This document shows positions 15,601-24,149 of a DNA stretch of 24,246 nt, one piece after another. A program made the position numbers and the translations under genes. Source of the stretch: JAUZPB01 sp037140715. GTDB taxonomy: Bacteria > Bacteroidota > Ignavibacteria > Ignavibacteriales > SURF-24. The DNA is taken from NCBI GenBank assembly GCA_037140715.1, contig JBAXDX010000042.1, forward strand, positions 1-24,246, read 5' to 3'. Every line of letters starts with the position of its first letter. Position 1 is the stretch's first letter. The notes beneath the pieces were generated by a model. The model saw only the letters and a program-made list of their open reading frames with translations, made no database searches and was not told the DNA's origin.

Positions 15601-16689
15601 CTATGAATTGCGGGCAGAGAAATGAACCGAATCGCCCCACTCGTCAAGACCGATAGTTTCGCCAATAAATTCGATACGCTTCTGCAGACAGTCAATACAG
15701 TCTCCGGCATTTTCATTGATACAGGGTTTATCTTCATACAACTGATAAAATGCACGATATTCAGTATCTGTAATGTTAGGCATAATAATATTTGCTCCGG
15801 CAAGTAGTCCAAGCTCACGACCTGTGGCTTTTAGTGCCTGAAGAGCTGTTGTTGAAGCAATATTAACATCCTTTAAAAGAAGCCTTGCGCAGGCAATCAT
15901 TTTAAGCGAGAGTTCGAACTGTCTTTTCTTCAGGCTGTTGAAATCCACGAATGAATCTACCATAGGGGTTTCCTTGTGAATGATATATGGGCCCATACCA
16001 ATCATATCAGCATCTATAGACTTAAAGAAAAGAAGGTCCTCCGCAAGATGCCCGATTGTCTGGTTCGGAAGTCCGATCATTACGCCCGTGCCCACCTGAT
16101 AACCAGTTTCCCTAAGATACTGAAGGCAATGGATTCTGTCAGCATATATGTGGTCTGCGGGATGAATCTGCTTATACAATGCTTCGTTTGATGATTCAAT
16201 TCTTAATAGATAACGATGCGCCCCGGCCTCGAACCAGCGCTGGTAAGTTTCTTTTGATTGCTCGCCAAGCGACAGAGTTATTCCGAGGTGGCCTCCGCTT
16301 TCTTCCTTGATACGCTTTACAATATTTTCGATTTTTGCAATATATTTTTCGTCAGCCCTCTCTCCCGCCTGGATTACGATTGAACCGTAGCTGTTTTTAT
16401 AAGACCACATAGCGGATTTAACCGCCTGCTCTTCCGTCATCTGATAGCGTTGTACATTCTTATTGCTTTTCCGCACGCCACAGTAGCAGCAGTCTTTTTG
16501 GCAGATATTGCTGAGTTCAATTAGGCCGCGGAAATAAACTTTACGCCCGATATATTTTTCTTTTACCGCGTAGGCTCTCTTATACAGAGTTTCTTTTTCT
16601 GTTTTATCTTCAAGACCGAGGAGAAACGTAAGATTTTCCCTGCCGGCGTTACCGGTTTCAACTTCAAATAATGATTGTTCTAAATCCAT
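15601..16689 (-). CDS. hydE: [FeFe]-hydrogenase maturation radical SAM enzyme HydE
   Basis: A 362-residue radical S-adenosylmethionine enzyme that helps build the 2Fe subcluster of the [FeFe]-hydrogenase H-cluster. The radical SAM motif is CQKDCCYCG, with Cys63, Cys67 and Cys70 in the CX3CX2C spacing, within RGLIELSNIC, typical of HydE. Later come VMIGLPNQT and MGPYIIHKETP. The C-terminus has Cys323, Cys331 and Cys334 in the CX7CX2C pattern that holds a second cluster in HydE of Thermotoga; this speaks against BioB or PylB. HydF, HydG and the hydrogenase are not in the window. It lies 76 bases downstream of hemW in the same direction, probably cotranscribed. The start is the only ATG near the family N-terminus. 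Confidence 0.9.
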   Translation of the reverse strand: MDLEQSLFEVETGNAGRENLTFLLGLEDKTEKETLYKRAYAVKEKYIGRKVYFRGLIELSNICQKDCCYCGVRKSNKNVQRYQMTEEQAVKSAMWSYKNSYGSIVIQAGERADEKYIAKIENIVKRIKEESGGHLGITLSLGEQSKETYQRWFEAGAHRYLLRIESSNEALYKQIHPADHIYADRIHCLQYLRETGYQVGTGVMIGLPNQTIGHLAEDLLFFKSIDADMIGMGPYIIHKETPMVDSFVDFNSLKKRQFELSLKMIACARLLLKDVNIASTTALQALKATGRELGLLAGANIIMPNITDTEYRAFYQLYEDKPCINENAGDCIDCLQKRIEFIGETIGLDEWGDSVHFSARNS

Positions 16690-16765
16690 TACTGTCCAAT
16701 TCTTATTACTTATAATTCTATCGGGTAAAATAATTAAAATAACCGGGACTTACTGCTAATCGTTA

Positions 16766-17920
16766 TTAAAGAATTCTCGCCAGTATTTCATCGCATAAAG
16801 CATAACCTTTCGAAGTAAGCTGAATTGTATCGTGGCTGATTAATAAAAATCCTCTTTCTTCAAAGCTTTGGAGGTATCTGCTTTTTTTATTAATCCAGTC
16901 ATCTCCGAATTTTTGTTTTAGTCCGGTAATATTAAGACCTCCGCTGCGCATGGCAAGCATAACGTATTCGTTTAGCATCTGCTCATCTGTAAGGATTTCA
17001 TAATCAGCCACAGCGACACCATGTAAATTTATTTCCGAAATATATTTTTTAAGGCTTGAATAGTTCCACCACCTTTTACCATTGGCAAATGAATGAGCCG
17101 ATGGCCCAAACGAAAGATAATCACGATATTGCCAACAGGCTTTATTATGGCGGCATTCAAATCCATCAAGGGAATAGTTGGAAACTTCATACTGACGGAA
17201 ACCGCAGGATCCAAGAAAGTCCATCGTCATTTCGTAAATATCAGCATCACAACTACTGTCCTGTAGTTTTATTTTTCCATCGAGGACAAGTTTGTTCAGG
17301 ATTGTGCCCCGCTCAAGTATCAGGCTGTAGGCTGAGATATGGGTAACCGGGAGACTGACAACTGTCTCGAGATTATTTTTCCATTTATCAGACGTCTGCC
17401 CGGGCAGGCTGAAGATAAGATCAGCATTAATGTTGTTAAAGCCTGCGGACTTTGCGTCATGGACAGTAGTAATTGCAGTTTCGCGGTCATGTATTCGCGT
17501 CAGGAATTTAAGTTCTTCATTGTGAAAGGTCTGTATGCCAATGCTGAGCCTGTTTATGCCCTGACGGATGAACCCGTCCAGCTTATCGCGACTGACTGTT
17601 CCCGGATTTGTTTCAAGTGTAATTTCAGCATCACAGGAAATTGTGTAATTATCTTTCAGGGCAGAAATAATCTTACCAATATATTCCGGTTCCATCAGCG
17701 ACGGAGTGCCACCGCCAAAGAAAATTGAAGTAAATATTCTTCCTTCGGAATAGAGCTGGGAATAGAAGGCAGTCTCTTTTATGACAGCACTCAGGAATGC
17801 ACCGATATTATTTTTGGTAGTTACAGAATAAAAATCGCAGTAGATACATTTATGTCTGCAAAAAGGGATATGTACATAGAGAGCGGATTCTTTCAAACTA
17901 ATTTCATCCTTTCGTTTCAT
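16766..17920 (-). CDS. hemW: Radical SAM heme chaperone HemW
   Basis: A 384-residue radical SAM protein related to coproporphyrinogen III dehydrogenase (HemN). The motif is CRHKCIYCDF with Cys21, Cys25 and Cys28 followed by Asp-Phe; the CDF ending, without the extra Cys of HemN, marks the HemW type, which binds heme and delivers it to respiratory enzymes. Other family markers: FFGGGTPSLM, EITLETNPGTV, GINRLSIGIQTFHNEELKFL, INADLIFSLPGQT, FRQYEVSNY, HNKACWQYRDYLSFGPSAHSF and the C-terminal HemN_C winged-helix region. Its place two genes upstream of a nine-heme cytochrome suggests, but does not prove, a role in heme supply there. A strong palindrome sits 21 bases upstream of the start. Confidence 0.93.
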   Translation of the reverse strand: MKRKDEISLKESALYVHIPFCRHKCIYCDFYSVTTKNNIGAFLSAVIKETAFYSQLYSEGRIFTSIFFGGGTPSLMEPEYIGKIISALKDNYTISCDAEITLETNPGTVSRDKLDGFIRQGINRLSIGIQTFHNEELKFLTRIHDRETAITTVHDAKSAGFNNINADLIFSLPGQTSDKWKNNLETVVSLPVTHISAYSLILERGTILNKLVLDGKIKLQDSSCDADIYEMTMDFLGSCGFRQYEVSNYSLDGFECRHNKACWQYRDYLSFGPSAHSFANGKRWWNYSSLKKYISEINLHGVAVADYEILTDEQMLNEYVMLAMRSGGLNITGLKQKFGDDWINKKSRYLQSFEERGFLLISHDTIQLTSKGYALCDEILARIL

Positions 17921-17941
17921 CCCATCATTCTTTCTCTTTTG

Positions 17942-18001
17942 CTCATAATCCTGATTTAATCATACTCATAATCAGAGTATGATTAAAATCAGAATTATGA
18001 G
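17942..18001. repeat. Dispersed intergenic palindrome, copy C (near perfect)
   Basis: A 26-base left arm (17942-17967) and a 27-base right arm (17975-18001) are reverse complements except for one substitution and one added base, around a 7-base loop ATAATCA. The right arm begins GAGTATGATTAA, the core shared with copies at 7381 and 11053. It lies between the Nudix and hemW genes, both minus strand. No U-tract follows on either strand, so it is not a standard terminator. Confidence 0.85.
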
Positions 18002-18050
18002 TAAGATTAGAAACTCCGTTCTTCTGAAAATTTTTGTGGGACACCTTTCG

Positions 18051-18530
18051 TTATCCGGATCCGGGCAGATATTCTTCCAGTCTGTCAATAAAGGCAACCT
18101 GGGCAAGCTTGAGCTTTTCTCTGGCAACCGGGGCAGGATAAAATCCTCCGCGGTCAATTTCAGGGAAAGTCTGTATTTTGCCGGTATGCGGAGGCCACTC
18201 AATGGTGAAAGTACTTTTTGTATTATCAAATATAAAATCTTCTTCAAACTTTACAGCCCATGCGTGGACAATCTTTCCGCCTTTTTGCTGAATTGCACCA
18301 AGCGGAATGAACTTTAATTCCGTTGATATACCAATACCTGTTTCCTCTTTAAGCTCGCGGATAGCACAGTTCATAAGTGCTTCGCCCTCGTTTACCTCAC
18401 CCTTTGGAATACTCCACTCGCCAAGGTCCTTTTTCTGAAACGGTCCGCCCGGATGAGCGATAAAAACTTCGAGTACTTTATTCCGCCATCGATAGAGTAA
18501 AATTCCTGCACTTGTTTTCTTTGACACCAT
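18051..18530 (-). CDS. Nudix hydrolase (COG4119-like)
   Basis: A 159-residue NTP pyrophosphohydrolase of the Nudix superfamily. The Nudix box spans residues 44-66: Gly44, Glu50, then Arg58-Glu59-Leu60 and Glu62-Glu63-Thr-Gly65-Ile66 in the expected GX5EX7REUXEEXGU spacing. The N-terminus SAGILLYRWR, EVFIAHPGGPFQKKD and EWSIPKGE are typical of the COG4119 group, whose substrate is unknown. Its ATG shares one base with the recN stop (TAATG), so translation is probably coupled to recN. A hydrolase that removes damaged or regulatory nucleotides next to a repair gene would make sense, but this is inference. Confidence 0.93.
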   Translation of the reverse strand: MVSKKTSAGILLYRWRNKVLEVFIAHPGGPFQKKDLGEWSIPKGEVNEGEALMNCAIRELKEETGIGISTELKFIPLGAIQQKGGKIVHAWAVKFEEDFIFDNTKSTFTIEWPPHTGKIQTFPEIDRGGFYPAPVAREKLKLAQVAFIDRLEEYLPGSG

Positions 18531-20230
18531 TATATCCCCATCAATTCGCGCGCGCCTTTAAGACTCGCCTCTGTTACTTCCTCTCCACTCATTAATTTAG
18601 CTACTTCACGTATGCGGTCGTCCGTGTCAAGTTTTTTTATCGAACTGACAACCCTCTCGCCTATAATAGATTTTGCAACGACATAATGCTGATCCGCAAG
18701 CCCTGCAATCTGTGGCAGGTGGGTAATTGAAATAATCTGATGAAATGCCGCAAGGGATTTAAGCGTCTGACCAACTTTTTGTGCTATGCGTCCGCTTACG
18801 CCCGTGTCAATTTCATCAAAGATTAATAACGGAAGTTTATCGTTAACCGCAAGTATAGTTTTAAGCGCAAGCATTATTCGCGATATTTCGCCGCCTGATG
18901 CGACTTTCACCAGTGGCTTGGGATCTTCTCCAAGATTGGTAGAGATATGAAACTCGACCGTATCACAGCCTCTGCGGTCATAGCCGTAAGGATTTCCATC
19001 TATTATTATATGAGGATTATTTTTTTCAGCGGGAGTCTGAGTAATTTTAACCTCAAAAACAGCATCCTGAATACCGAGATGGCTCAGTGCTTTTTTTACA
19101 TCTGTTTGAACCGCTTTTGCAACTTTGTTTCGTTTTCTGGAAATTTTCAGCGCCTGAACACCACATTTTATACGAGCCGACTCAATTCCACGCTCAATCT
19201 CATTCATACTCTCTTCAAAATTTTCAGCCAGGTCAGACTCTTCGCCTATTTTCCGGCGATAGCTGTTCACTTTCGCAAGTGAGCCTCCATACTTCTTCTT
19301 CAGAAGCATAAGAGAACCCATGCGTGCGCGGGCTTCCTCAACACGCGCAGGATCAATGTCTATCTTATCACGATAGGCACGGATAAAGGCTGCAATATCA
19401 TTTATCAGTTCGAGAGCACTCCCGCACTCCGCTTCTGCTTCTTCAAAGGATTTATCTATCCGTGAAAGATCGCGCAGAACATCCCTGATTGATGCAACAA
19501 CATCATAGACCGCATTTTCTGAGTCATAAATTTTTTGATATATCCCGCTTGTGGCTTCGAGAAGCTTTTCCGAATTCTCCAGGATCTTTAACTCCTCAGT
19601 CAGCTTCTCGTCTTCTCCCTCTATGGGCGTAACGTTATCTATCTCTCTAATCTGAAATGAATACAGTTCTTTCTTTTCCCTGAGTATATCTTCTTTTTCC
19701 CTCAGGGACTTAAGTTCGTTAATCAGCCGGTTCAGACCGCCATGAAGCTCCTGATACTTTATAAGTTCGTCATCCAGATTAGCAAAGTCGTCAAGCATCT
19801 CTATATGAGTCTCGGTTCTAAGGAGTGACTGATGTTCATGCTGCCCGTGTATATCTACAAGCAGATTTCCGATTTCTTTAATATAGGCAAGGGAAACCGG
19901 TGTGTCATTAATAAAACAACGGTTTGAACCCCTGATCGATATTTCACGGCGCATGATAAGTTCAGGCTGGAAGTCAATTTTAAAAAGATCCAGCGCAACT
20001 TCTACTTTTGGATTATTCTCAACATCAAAAATACCTTCGATTACAGATTTTGCCGCACCTTTCCGCACCACTTCGGTCGAGGCTCTCTCTCCTAAGAGCA
20101 GTCCCATTGCATCAATCAATATTGACTTCCCGGCACCTGTCTCACCGGTAATAATATTCAGTCCGCGGCCAAATTCGATATAGACTTTTTCAATCAGTGC
20201 ATAATCCTGAATCCGGAGTGTCTTTAGCAT
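18530..20230 (-). CDS. recN: DNA repair protein RecN
   Basis: A 566-residue SMC-like ATPase that acts in double-strand break repair. The Walker A motif is GETGAGKS at residues 29-36. Two long coiled-coil arms follow (about 150-360, Glu/Lys/Leu-rich, for example LREKEDILREKKELYSFQIREID). The ABC signature VASGGEISRIMLALK and the Walker B segment LLIFDEIDTGVSGRIAQKVG are near the C-terminus, then ITHLPQIAGLADQHY and a closing helix. The start at 20230 fits the family N-terminus MLKTLRIQDYALIE; a 43-codon upstream extension is not conserved-looking. It lies 203 bases downstream of the sugar kinase and overlaps the Nudix gene by one base. Confidence 0.95.
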   Translation of the reverse strand: MLKTLRIQDYALIEKVYIEFGRGLNIITGETGAGKSILIDAMGLLLGERASTEVVRKGAAKSVIEGIFDVENNPKVEVALDLFKIDFQPELIMRREISIRGSNRCFINDTPVSLAYIKEIGNLLVDIHGQHEHQSLLRTETHIEMLDDFANLDDELIKYQELHGGLNRLINELKSLREKEDILREKKELYSFQIREIDNVTPIEGEDEKLTEELKILENSEKLLEATSGIYQKIYDSENAVYDVVASIRDVLRDLSRIDKSFEEAEAECGSALELINDIAAFIRAYRDKIDIDPARVEEARARMGSLMLLKKKYGGSLAKVNSYRRKIGEESDLAENFEESMNEIERGIESARIKCGVQALKISRKRNKVAKAVQTDVKKALSHLGIQDAVFEVKITQTPAEKNNPHIIIDGNPYGYDRRGCDTVEFHISTNLGEDPKPLVKVASGGEISRIMLALKTILAVNDKLPLLIFDEIDTGVSGRIAQKVGQTLKSLAAFHQIISITHLPQIAGLADQHYVVAKSIIGERVVSSIKKLDTDDRIREVAKLMSGEEVTEASLKGARELMGI

Positions 20231-20377
20231 AATACTTTTATTTTTTGCGCACAATTTAAATGAATATTGACGGAGATAAAAGGAAAAAATATATCCCCTG
20301 CTTAAAAACGATAAACACAGAGTAGCTTTTCTTACAGAAAGACAGATTACGGGACGCATCAGGATAACCGGGCTTCC

Positions 20378-20437
20378 TTAAAGCAATTTCCATCCGGCTG
20401 TGTCCGGAATTCCCTTCCGGAACTTCCTTTGCTTTAA
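20378..20437. other. Structured palindrome between the sugar kinase and recN
   Basis: Nested inverted repeats: outer arms TTAAAGCAA (20378-20386) and TTGCTTTAA (20429-20437), inner CCGGAA (20404-20409) and TTCCGG (20415-20420) with a TTCCC loop. The outer right arm covers the stop codon of the sugar kinase. On the minus strand no T-run follows, so it is not a classical terminator; it could weaken read-through into recN. Confidence 0.4.
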
Positions 20438-21384
20438 AGGTTTCTCATTTTTTTCCCAATCGTAGAGATTTTCACACCGGACATTAATGATTTATACTCC
20501 GCTTCACCTGCGCAACATACATCAGAGCGCAAAGCGTTTGCCGCACCAAGACCGGAAGCCATGGCAAGTGTATCTTCAAATGTAAACGCTCTGTGTAATC
20601 CACAGGCTATTCCAGAGGTAAAAGCATCGCCACTGCCTGTTGCATTAAGCTCTGTTATTTCCGGCGGTTCGGCTTTATAAATGTAATTGAAGCTGCTACA
20701 ATAAACAGGGTTCTTTCCGTTTGTCAGATATGACTGCTTTACTCCAAGACTGTAAAGGTAATCCAGATATTCAGTTATTTCGCTTTCATTCTTAAGACTT
20801 ATATTAAGCGATGCTTCAGTTTCATGAATATTATTATGAATTATTGTTGGCGCACTTTCAATACAGGATTTCAGGTGTGCTCCGTATGTGTCGCAGACTG
20901 ATATTTTATCATTTTCATGCGCTGTCCTGATGCCGAAGGGAATTATATCATCACAGAACACACCTGGAGAACTTCCGGAGAATATTACCATTTCACAGCT
21001 CCCGATTACTTTTCTGAGCTTCGATTTGAACTCATCTGCTTCCTTCTGACTTATCTGAGCATTAAGACCAAAAAATGTAGATACCTTCCCGGACTTCTCA
21101 TCGATAATCAGCTGAGCAGAACGTGTTTCATTTTTTGTCTGAACAAAAGTAAAGTTTATCTGCTCTGCTGTAAGAATGCTTCTGAATATCCTGCCATTAT
21201 TGCCGCCAATAAATGTATATGCAAGGTTATCAACTCCCAGCAGGGTCAGTTGCCGGCTGACATTAATCCCTTTGCCTCCCGCTGTGTATCTCTCACTTTT
21301 TGCACGGTGTTCGCTGCCCGGATACAGTTCATCGACTAAAAGCCTTCGCTCCAGTAGCGGGTTGGTAGTAACTGTTAAAATCAT
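20434..21384 (-). CDS. PfkB-family sugar kinase (1-phosphofructokinase-like)
   Basis: A 316-residue ribokinase/PfkB-type kinase. It opens MILTVTTNPLLERRL, typical of 1-phosphofructokinase, tagatose-6-phosphate kinase and minor 6-phosphofructokinase. The first signature AGGKGINVSRQLTLLG is at about residues 35-50. The second, ATGSGDAF, holds the catalytic base Asp253. The middle FSGSSPGV fits the same group. The substrate, fructose 1-phosphate or another sugar phosphate, cannot be read from the sequence, and no sugar transporter is beside it. The start at 21384 matches the family N-terminus; a 40-codon extension upstream would overlap the GWxTD gene. It lies 101 bases downstream of that gene, same direction. 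Confidence 0.88.
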   Translation of the reverse strand: MILTVTTNPLLERRLLVDELYPGSEHRAKSERYTAGGKGINVSRQLTLLGVDNLAYTFIGGNNGRIFRSILTAEQINFTFVQTKNETRSAQLIIDEKSGKVSTFFGLNAQISQKEADEFKSKLRKVIGSCEMVIFSGSSPGVFCDDIIPFGIRTAHENDKISVCDTYGAHLKSCIESAPTIIHNNIHETEASLNISLKNESEITEYLDYLYSLGVKQSYLTNGKNPVYCSSFNYIYKAEPPEITELNATGSGDAFTSGIACGLHRAFTFEDTLAMASGLGAANALRSDVCCAGEAEYKSLMSGVKISTIGKKMRNL

Positions 21385-21485
21385 TTTGAATAATATTGTC
21401 TTTTTAATAAATAAAGTAAGCGGCACAGGCAGTAAACCAGCTTTCCTGAGCGGGTAGCCCTTATGCGCCTGTGTCGTGAATTTAA

Positions 21486-22763
21486 TTACTGCCGGTATTT
21501 CCACCAGCTTCCATAAACCGGATTCTGAAGCCGGTAATCGCCGAAGCCTGTCTGGTCAATGAAAATAAATTCCTTATTAATATCATAATAACTCCAGATT
21601 TCATACGGTTTGGAGTTCATTTCGTATGGATAGCGTGCGATATTGCCCGGAGGACCGAGTGTGATAAAAACCATCCCCATATCGGTCTTCCAGCCTTCCA
21701 TATAATTTCTGAAATGCTCATTTGCGTAAGCCACGCGCCGATAATATTCATCGAAGACCTCGTTTTCTTCCGTATCAGGCACAGGGTCTTTCCTTCGCCA
21801 GAATTTTTGAAACATTTCCTGCTTCTCCTGTTTCGTTCCGGCTCCTTTTATCTCAGCAAGCTCCTTAGGCTTTGCAATATAGATAAGCTGATCCACAGCC
21901 TTGTCTATATCATTAACCGAAGCCGGCAGACCCGCCCATTTCGAGATAAACTTCCTGGAAGTCTTACAAAGAACTTTCCCGCTTCCATCCCTGAAGCTAA
22001 GCATAACTGAATATTCCCCCATACTCAGTTCAGAATTATCAAGCGAATAATTTACAGCATTCAGTCCCTTTTTAATCGGGAGTTCTAATGTTTTGGAATA
22101 AATAACATGGTTCTCTTTGTTATTAATCGAATAAACTGCGGAAATTACTTCAGCCGTATCGGCATACAGTTCATAATAAATCATAAGACCCTCCTTCTTC
22201 GCGGCTAAATTCCGCAATATATTCGGGATTATCTTTTTATTGCCATCGACTATAATTTCCCTGTCGATTAACAAAATATCGCTGACACTTACCGGCTTTG
22301 GGGTCATATCCCTGACTGTAAACATATTTTCCTTAACAGCCTCCTTCCTGGATTCCTTATCCTCAACGGCTATCCTCACGGAATAAACAGCAGGGTCAAG
22401 TTCAAATGATTTAACGCTAATGTTATAATTCTGGCTGGAAGCTGTCGGTTCGAACGCTGGTGAGGTTACCGTTTCGTTCCATATTTTTTCCTTTATCAGT
22501 TTTTCTTTTGATTCATCAAAAAAAGAGACTGTAACTGAATACCCGGCCATAAATCCGCGGGCTGATTTAATGAACTGAATCCCTTCAAACGGTACTTCCA
22601 CATATACATCCACGCGGGACTTACCCGGTTTGGATCCATGGTAATTATAAGCGTCAGCGTAAAAATTTGGAAGAAATTCATCGGGATTAGAATATCTCAT
22701 GCCCTGTCCCCGGGCAGACAATGGTAAAGCAGACAAAATGAATAAAAATAATATTATTTTCAT
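21486..22763 (-). CDS. GWxTD-domain protein, secreted
   Basis: A 425-residue exported protein. It has a signal peptide (residues 1-19, SARGQ) and two beta-sandwich-like regions in the first 270 residues with repeated pairs of strands, which resemble Ig-type folds. The GWxTD domain covers about 270-425 with GWKTD at 357-361, then MGMVFITLGPPGNIARYPYE, YEIWSYYD and FIFIDQTGFGDYRL. This domain is frequent in Bacteroidota, Ignavibacteria and Acidobacteriota and has no firmly known function. AAAGGGTAAGGAA lies directly before the ATG at 22763. It follows rimO by 26 bases, so these two are cotranscribed. No lipobox is seen; the protein is probably periplasmic or on the outer membrane. Confidence 0.88.
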   Translation of the reverse strand: MKIILFLFILSALPLSARGQGMRYSNPDEFLPNFYADAYNYHGSKPGKSRVDVYVEVPFEGIQFIKSARGFMAGYSVTVSFFDESKEKLIKEKIWNETVTSPAFEPTASSQNYNISVKSFELDPAVYSVRIAVEDKESRKEAVKENMFTVRDMTPKPVSVSDILLIDREIIVDGNKKIIPNILRNLAAKKEGLMIYYELYADTAEVISAVYSINNKENHVIYSKTLELPIKKGLNAVNYSLDNSELSMGEYSVMLSFRDGSGKVLCKTSRKFISKWAGLPASVNDIDKAVDQLIYIAKPKELAEIKGAGTKQEKQEMFQKFWRRKDPVPDTEENEVFDEYYRRVAYANEHFRNYMEGWKTDMGMVFITLGPPGNIARYPYEMNSKPYEIWSYYDINKEFIFIDQTGFGDYRLQNPVYGSWWKYRQ

Positions 22764-22789
22764 TTCCTTACCCTTTATAAAATTACGAA

Positions 22790-24088
22790 TTAAACTCTGC
22801 CAAAAAGATCATATTCACTGCACTCATAAACAGAAGCATCGTAAAAATTCCCCGTCTGCAATTTCTTATCTGACGTAATAATAACCTCCCCGTCAACCTC
22901 CGGAGCATCCCTCATTGAGCGTCCGGTATATTGCGTACTGTCATCTTCATCTCCGGATGAATCGATTATAACTTTAATCCGGCTTCCCACAAGCGTGCGG
23001 TTTTTCTTTAATGAAATATCCTTCTGGATTTCCATTAATACCGCTTTGCGCTCTTCCTTTACTTCCTCAGGAACCGTATCGCCCAGTATGAAACTTGGAG
23101 TATTCTCCTCAGCTGAATAAGTAAAAACGCCTGTTCTGTCGAACTCAATCTCCTTCACGAACTGGCAGAGGCTCAGAAAATCCTGCTCAGTCTCCGCCGG
23201 GTAGCCTGTGATAAATGTTGTTCTTAACGTTATACCCGGGATTTTGTCCCTGAGTTCATAAAGCAGTTCCCTCGTCCTGCGTTCCGATATTCCGCGTCTC
23301 ATTGATTTAAGCACGTTATCCGTGATATGCTGCAACGGTATATCGATATACTTACACAATTTAGGATTATCTGCAAGAACGCTGATAACATCTTTCGGGA
23401 AGTGGGACGGATAAGCGTAAAGCAGCCTTATCCATTCAATCCCGTTAATCATGCTTAGTTTATCCAGCAATTCCGCAAGGTTCCTTTTTCCGTAAATATC
23501 CGTCCCGTAATCCGTAGTATCCTGCCCGATGACAATTAACTCCTTTGTATTATTCCGCGCCAGGAATGAAGCTTCCCCGACAAGCTCTTCGATTGTCTTT
23601 GACCTGTGCACTCCCCTGATAAGTGGAATAGCACAAAAAGAGCAGGGATTATTGCATCCCTCGGAGATTTTGAGATACGCATAATGGCCCGGAGTAGTAA
23701 TAACACGTTCGCCAAGAAGTTCGTGCCTTAACTCACCGCCAAGTTCCTTTAAGATGCCCTCATAATTCTCGGTGCCGAAATAAACATCCACTTCCGGTAT
23801 CTCAGTTGCCAGATCAGTCTTATATCTTTCCGAAAGGCATCCCGATACGATTACTTTCTTAATCTTTCCCTTATTTTTAAGTTCCACGGCGTTAAGTATC
23901 GTATTAATCGACTCTTCTTTTGCTGCTTCTATGAATCCGCAGGTGTTAATAATAACAACGTCAGCTTTATTCGGGTCATTTACGAGCCGGCAGTTATTTA
24001 GAACAAGCTGATTCATAAGACGTTCGGAATCGACTATGTTTTTAGAACACCCAAGCGTAATTACACCGACTTTCTGCTTTCTCTTCAT
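22790..24088 (-). CDS. rimO: Ribosomal protein S12 methylthiotransferase RimO
   Basis: A 432-residue radical SAM enzyme that methylthiolates an Asp residue of ribosomal protein S12. The N-terminal domain carries the three cysteines of the auxiliary 4Fe-4S cluster (Cys14, Cys50, Cys84) with GCSKNIVDSE and INTCGFIEAAKEESI, which are RimO features. The radical SAM motif is GCNNPCSFCAIP with Cys145, Cys149 and Cys152. LRTTFITGYPAETEQDF and the TRAM domain at about 370-432 (GRSMRDAPEVDG, ending YDLFGRV) complete the family pattern; the related MiaB differs in these parts. It is the first gene of the long minus-strand series. No convincing promoter box is seen upstream, where an AT-rich stretch borders a tandem repeat. 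Confidence 0.95.
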   Translation of the reverse strand: MKRKQKVGVITLGCSKNIVDSERLMNQLVLNNCRLVNDPNKADVVIINTCGFIEAAKEESINTILNAVELKNKGKIKKVIVSGCLSERYKTDLATEIPEVDVYFGTENYEGILKELGGELRHELLGERVITTPGHYAYLKISEGCNNPCSFCAIPLIRGVHRSKTIEELVGEASFLARNNTKELIVIGQDTTDYGTDIYGKRNLAELLDKLSMINGIEWIRLLYAYPSHFPKDVISVLADNPKLCKYIDIPLQHITDNVLKSMRRGISERRTRELLYELRDKIPGITLRTTFITGYPAETEQDFLSLCQFVKEIEFDRTGVFTYSAEENTPSFILGDTVPEEVKEERKAVLMEIQKDISLKKNRTLVGSRIKVIIDSSGDEDDSTQYTGRSMRDAPEVDGEVIITSDKKLQTGNFYDASVYECSEYDLFGRV

Positions 24089-24149
24089 TAATTTATTATA
24101 TCTTTCTTTAAAAATAAGTTAAAAAAATTAAAATTCAGGGAACTTTGAC

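Noticed and set aside
15438..15656. 72-codon plus-strand frame between the cytochrome and hydE
   Set aside because: It runs into the opposite strand of hydE, has no ribosome binding site, and its composition does not look like a protein gene.
15601..16689. Biotin synthase or PylB instead of HydE
   Set aside because: The C-terminal CX7CX2C cysteines and the RGLIELSNIC context fit HydE.
22440..22470. GGTTCGAAC, similar to a tRNA T-loop
   Set aside because: It lies in the coding frame of the GWxTD gene and no cloverleaf forms around it.
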